Origin: Anaerolineales bacterium
GTDB lineage: Bacteria; Chloroflexota; Anaerolineae; Anaerolineales; E44-bin32
Assembly: GCA_037382465.1 (NCBI GenBank)
Contig: JARRPX010000002.1
Location: 70,714 to 134,713 of the forward strand
Direction: 5' to 3'
Length of the DNA stretch: 64,000 nt
A model generated the notes under the pieces. That model was not told where the DNA came from. It was given only the letters and a program-made list of their open reading frames with translations, and ran no database searches. Shown piece after piece: positions 60,533 to 64,000 of the stretch; within the stretch, counting starts at the first letter, position 1; the number at the start of each line of letters is the position of its first letter. The position numbers were made by a program, and so were the translations under genes.

Positions 60533-61393
60533 TCACAACAAAGAAGGTATCGCTTCAGGCTGATCCGCCACAATCACGCCAGCCGATTCCAATGCTTTGA
60601 TTTTATCAGCTGCCAGCCCGGAACCTCCCTCCACGATCGCCCCGGCATGCCCCATGCGTTTCCCGGGCGGCGCGGATTGTCCTGCGATGAAAGCCACCAC
60701 CGGTTTCGTCATGTGATCGCTGATGTACTCCGCGGCAAGTTCTTCGTCCTTCCCGCCGATTTCTCCGATCAGGACTACCTTGTCGGTATGCGGATCGGCC
60801 TGGAACATGCCCAACACGTCGATAAAGGACGTCCCGTTGACCGGATCTCCGCCGATTCCTACACAAGTCGATGTGCCGATGCCAGCCAGCTTCAACGCAT
60901 AAAGGACTTCGTAGGTTAACGTTCCCGATCGAGATACGAGGCCAACGGAGCCAGGTTGAGTGATGTGACCGGGTATGATGCCGGCTTTGCATTCTCCCGG
61001 TGTGAGGATTCCCGGACAATTCGGTCCAACCAAGCGCACACCCTTCTGGCCCATGTACTGCCGAACTCGCATCATGTCCTGAACAGGAACGCCTTCCGTA
61101 ATACAGATGCACAACGACATTCCGGCATCTGTCGCTTCTAGCATCGCGTCGACGGCAAACCTGGCCGGAACGAAAATCACGCTGGTATCGGCGCCGGTCG
61201 TCTCGACCGCGCTTTTCACCGTGTCGAAAACCGGGATCTTCCCTTCGTAAACCCACTCGCCGCCTTTACCCGGTGTGACGCCTGCCACGATCTTCGACCC
61301 GTACTCGATCATCCGTACGGTATGGAAGAATCCTTCACGACCCGTGATCCCCTGCACGAGAAGATTCGTGCTCGCATCAATGAGAATACTCAT
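60533..61393 (-). CDS. sucD: Succinyl-CoA ligase, alpha subunit
   Basis: A 286-residue subunit. The CoA-binding Rossmann start is [36 protein letters not shown], split here as VQGITGREG and [13 protein letters not shown]. The phospho-His is in [12 protein letters not shown], in the usual place. The enzyme interconverts succinyl-CoA and succinate with ATP/GTP in the TCA cycle. It overlaps sucC by 4 bases. Confidence 0.95.
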   Translation of the reverse strand: MSILIDASTNLLVQGITGREGFFHTVRMIEYGSKIVAGVTPGKGGEWVYEGKIPVFDTVKSAVETTGADTSVIFVPARFAVDAMLEATDAGMSLCICITEGVPVQDMMRVRQYMGQKGVRLVGPNCPGILTPGECKAGIIPGHITQPGSVGLVSRSGTLTYEVLYALKLAGIGTSTCVGIGGDPVNGTSFIDVLGMFQADPHTDKVVLIGEIGGKDEELAAEYISDHMTKPVVAFIAGQSAPPGKRMGHAGAIVEGGSGLAADKIKALESAGVIVADQPEAIPSLL

Positions 61394-62535
61394 GCTGACT
61401 TTCCCTCCGACGCCAATTGAATGGCCTTCTGTGCGGAATCGCTCAGGGAAGTCGCCACAACCATATCCGCATTATGCAGCAAGTGCCGGCCTTGCTCCTC
61501 GTTGGTTCCTACCAGCCGGACGACCATGGGTAGATTTCCTTCGACTTCTTTCATCGCCGCGAGTATCCCGCGCGCCACCTCGTCGCAGCGCGTGATGCCT
61601 CCAAATATGTTGATCAATACCGCACGCACGCCTTTATCCTTCAAGATCAAGTTGAACGCTGCGGCAACTTTATCTGCGCCGGCGCCTCCACCGATGTCCA
61701 GAAAATTAGCCGGTTCTCCGCCGTAGAGTTTGATCACGTCCATCGTCGCCATGGCCAATCCTGCGCCGTTGACCATGCATCCGATGCTTCCATCCAATTT
61801 CACGTAGGATAGGCTGAATCGCCGCGCTTCCCGTTCAGTCGGTTCCTCCTCATCCAGGTCCCGCATCTCCGCAAGTTCGGGGCGGCGAAACAGCGCGTTG
61901 TCGTCGATGATCATTTTTCCGTCCAGGGCGAGTAAGCGATCGTCGCCGGAGATGACCAGGGGATTGATTTCAGCCAGTGTCGCGTCGGTGTTGACATACG
62001 TATCGTACAAGCCGCGGACGATGTTGCCGAACTGCTGCCAATATTCCCGCGGCAATTCAATCGATGCCGCCAACTGACGCGCCTGATACTGGCGCATGCC
62101 CAATAAGGGATCGACGTGAACACGCACGATTTTTTCGGGCTTCGTTCTCGCCACTTCTTCGATGTCTACGCCGCCTTCAGCAGAGGCGATGATCACCGGA
62201 CAACGCCGGCTGCGGTCGTTCGTGACGCTGAGATAGATTTCCGATTGGATGTCCGCTGCCTCGTCGACCAATACTCGCCGCACAGGCAAGCCTTTCACGT
62301 GCATCCCCAGCACATGCGTGGCCATCTCTTCCGCTTCTTCCGGCGAATCGACCAGGCGGATTCCGCCTGCCTTACCGCGTCCGCCAACCAGCACTTGCGC
62401 CTTGATTACCACGCGGCTCCCCAATTCTTGCGCCACGACCTTCGCTTCCTGGGCCGTCATGGCAACCCTGCCCCGCGGGATCGGGATGCCGTTTTGAGAA
62501 AACAATTGCTTGGACCGATACTCATGAAGCTTCAT
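61390..62535 (-). CDS. sucC: Succinyl-CoA ligase, beta subunit
   Basis: A 381-residue ATP-grasp subunit. It starts [22 protein letters not shown]. The nucleotide site includes [18 protein letters not shown], and the C-terminal CoA-ligase part has [34 protein letters not shown] and [16 protein letters not shown]. It forms the enzyme with sucD, whose start overlaps its stop, and it follows rluB by 8 bases. Confidence 0.96.
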   Translation of the reverse strand: MKLHEYRSKQLFSQNGIPIPRGRVAMTAQEAKVVAQELGSRVVIKAQVLVGGRGKAGGIRLVDSPEEAEEMATHVLGMHVKGLPVRRVLVDEAADIQSEIYLSVTNDRSRRCPVIIASAEGGVDIEEVARTKPEKIVRVHVDPLLGMRQYQARQLAASIELPREYWQQFGNIVRGLYDTYVNTDATLAEINPLVISGDDRLLALDGKMIIDDNALFRRPELAEMRDLDEEEPTEREARRFSLSYVKLDGSIGCMVNGAGLAMATMDVIKLYGGEPANFLDIGGGAGADKVAAAFNLILKDKGVRAVLINIFGGITRCDEVARGILAAMKEVEGNLPMVVRLVGTNEEQGRHLLHNADMVVATSLSDSAQKAIQLASEGKSA

Positions 62536-62543
62536 CCAAACTC

Positions 62544-63338
62544 CTATTCCCCTGCCTGTCGATTTTTACGCCCTACGTCAGACCTTCCCGGACTGCGTGT
62601 CCGACGGGTGGAAGGCTGCTTATCCCTCAGCAAGCGCTGCAGCATTTTTTGCTCGGATTTCGATAGAAAGCGCCACGTTCCGAGCCGCAGGTTTCCCAGT
62701 TGAATTGGGCCAATACGCACGCGAATCAATCTTCGAACTTCCAACCCCAACGTACGCATCATCTCGCGAATCTGCCGCTTGCGGCCCTGGCGTAGGACAA
62801 TATGCACCCAGGATGTGTTCGTTGACGAATCTTCCCGCCAGACTCGCGCCGGTAAAGATTTTACCCCTTCTGGAAGCGATACGCCGTGCGCCAGGGCGGA
62901 CAATTGGCCGTCATCCGGAGTTCGGTCCAATAAAACGCGATATTCTTTTTCATGCTCGTAACGCGGATGCAGCAGAAGGTTGGCCAGTTCACCATCATTG
63001 GTGAGCAGGATTAACCCCTCACTGTCCAGATCGAGCCTTCCCACAATAAAGGTACGTTGAGGGATTTTTACTAAGTCGAAAATCGTGCTGTTTCCACCCT
63101 GAGAACGATGTGACGAAAGCACGCCCCGGGGTTTGTATACAGCAATGTACACGGGCTTCTCTCTGGCATCGATGCGTTCACCGTCTACCCGAATCACATC
63201 GACATCTGCGTCCGCTTTCATTCCGATCGTGGCAGCACGTCCATTTACCGTCACACGGCCATCACGGATATAAGTTTCACAGGCACGTCGAGAGCCAATC
63301 CCCGTTCTTGCAAGTATCTTTTGCAATCTTTCCGACAT
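62544..63338 (-). CDS. rluB: 23S rRNA pseudouridine synthase, RluB family
   Basis: A 264-residue RsuA/RluB-type enzyme. The N-terminal S4 domain reads [30 protein letters not shown], and the catalytic Asp is in [20 protein letters not shown]. It ends with the typical [26 protein letters not shown] block. RsuA acts on 16S and RluB on 23S; the fairly short C-terminal tail fits RluB. It overlaps the scpB stop by 1 base (TGATG). Confidence 0.92.
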   Translation of the reverse strand: MSERLQKILARTGIGSRRACETYIRDGRVTVNGRAATIGMKADADVDVIRVDGERIDAREKPVYIAVYKPRGVLSSHRSQGGNSTIFDLVKIPQRTFIVGRLDLDSEGLILLTNDGELANLLLHPRYEHEKEYRVLLDRTPDDGQLSALAHGVSLPEGVKSLPARVWREDSSTNTSWVHIVLRQGRKRQIREMMRTLGLEVRRLIRVRIGPIQLGNLRLGTWRFLSKSEQKMLQRLLRDKQPSTRRTRSPGRSDVGRKNRQAGE

Positions 63339-63988
63339 CAGACTTCCGATTGGGTTTCCCCTTGATCCTCCGAACCCGTGGTTTCATCCGTCGAAGGAAG
63401 TGTTTCGAGATTCAACGGAGGGAGTTGATCCAGAGATTCGATTCCAAACTGCTGGAGAAACTCCGTTGTCGTAGCGTAGAGGATCGGTCTGCCGGGGCTT
63501 TCACTTCTGCCGGTCTCTTCGATGAGGCCATAACGCAGCAAGGTACGCAGCACGCTGTCCGAATTGACGCCTCGAACGGCATCGATCTGTGGTCGAGTGA
63601 CTGGCTGCTGGTAGGCGATTATGGATATCACCTCCAACGCCGCGGGGGTCAGACGTGAGGTGCTCTCCAATTGAAGGAATCGCTCCACATCCTCGGAAAG
63701 TTCGGGCGCTGTTGTAAGTTGAAAGAGAGATCGGTGGTGCTGCAGCCTCAACCCCCGTCGCTTCAGTTCTTCATCCAACGTATCCAATGCTTTCTGTATC
63801 AAGCGAGGCGAGGCATCGAGAGCGGTCCCTAATTGTGAAATGGAAACTGGTGCAGGCGAAACGAAAAGCAACGCTTCGACGCGCGCGGCCAAATGATTCG
63901 TATTTTCCTCAGAAGCGGATGGACGAACAGCCGTGCTATAATCACCTTCGGATTCTGTTTCTGGAGTGGATGTTTTTGTCGTCACCAA
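63338..63988 (-). CDS. scpB: Segregation and condensation protein ScpB
   Basis: A 216-residue winged-helix kleisin-associated subunit of the SMC-ScpAB condensin. The family block RVEALLFVSPAPVSISQLGTAL and ALEVISIIAYQQPVTRPQIDAVRGVNSDSVLRTLLRYGLIEETGR are both present. The C-terminal 30 residues are acidic and Thr-rich. scpA is presumably upstream, beyond the right edge. It is the first visible gene of the run scpB-rluB-sucCD-uroD-rsmD. Confidence 0.95.
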   Translation of the reverse strand: MVTTKTSTPETESEGDYSTAVRPSASEENTNHLAARVEALLFVSPAPVSISQLGTALDASPRLIQKALDTLDEELKRRGLRLQHHRSLFQLTTAPELSEDVERFLQLESTSRLTPAALEVISIIAYQQPVTRPQIDAVRGVNSDSVLRTLLRYGLIEETGRSESPGRPILYATTTEFLQQFGIESLDQLPPLNLETLPSTDETTGSEDQGETQSEV

Positions 63989-64000
63989 ACCTACTCACCA

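Noticed and set aside
1-64000. CRISPR array or rRNA genes
   Set aside because: No regularly spaced short repeats and no rRNA-like sequence were found on either strand.

Overview
The window looks like a chromosomal segment of a Chloroflexota bacterium, probably Anaerolineae-like. This is inferred from the style of the proteins: a PspA/VWA/OmpA cluster, Rab-like GTPase, tandem FabF, secreted GH3-like protein, many TTG/GTG starts and moderate G+C. No rRNA or marker gene settles the class. Most of the window is ordinary housekeeping. There is no CRISPR array, insertion sequence or recognisable prophage.

Left part (1-17.6 kb): a truncated anaerobic-type glycerol-3-phosphate dehydrogenase, an acetyltransferase and fmt on the minus strand. 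These are followed by recJ, a GT2 glycosyltransferase, an AAA ATPase with a glycerophosphodiesterase and an orphan CoA-transferase beta subunit, and a large membrane-anchored GH3-like protein. A Ser/Thr kinase diverges from a FHA-winged-helix regulator. tmRNA (ssrA) lies beside an operon of S41 protease, smpB and an unknown protein, so both halves of trans-translation are neighbours. A double-receiver HD-GYP protein follows.

Middle part (17.8-32.8 kb): a SpeA-like decarboxylase; a four-gene envelope cluster (binding protein-OmpA, binding protein-VWA lipoprotein, PspA, membrane coiled coil); a lone tyrosine recombinase behind a promoter with a palindromic operator-like site; a secreted protein, a ParA-like ATPase, a probable roadblock-like protein and a Rab-like small GTPase; a broken hflX; an M28 peptidase lipoprotein; and trmFO.

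Sigma-54 region (32.8-48.4 kb) is the most unusual part. It runs rpoN (with an inserted zinc ribbon), a PAS/GAF histidine kinase, an NtrC-type activator with no DNA-binding domain, a small membrane protein, a 1712-residue TPR protein, a cytoplasmic TPR-C25 caspase-like protein, a TIM-barrel/FtsZ-like fusion with degenerate GTP-site motifs, and two small proteins. Three near-perfect -24/-12 sites lie before rpoN, before the small membrane protein and before the FtsZ-like fusion. The locus therefore appears to be a self-contained sigma-54 regulon: the sensor, activator and sigma factor probably switch on a TPR/caspase-like/FtsZ-like cassette. Its function is not known to me.

Right part (48.4-64 kb): an LCP-like protein; a polar amino-acid ABC transporter whose binding protein is an internal tandem duplication; tRNA-Leu(GAG); plsX-fabF-fabF for fatty-acid synthesis; a SPFH-HTH protein with a coiled-coil partner; a Nudix hydrolase; and a minus-strand run of scpB, rluB, sucC, sucD, a UroD-family gene and rsmD. 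ScpB supports chromosome segregation, RluB and RsmD modify rRNA, and SucCD is the TCA-cycle ligase.
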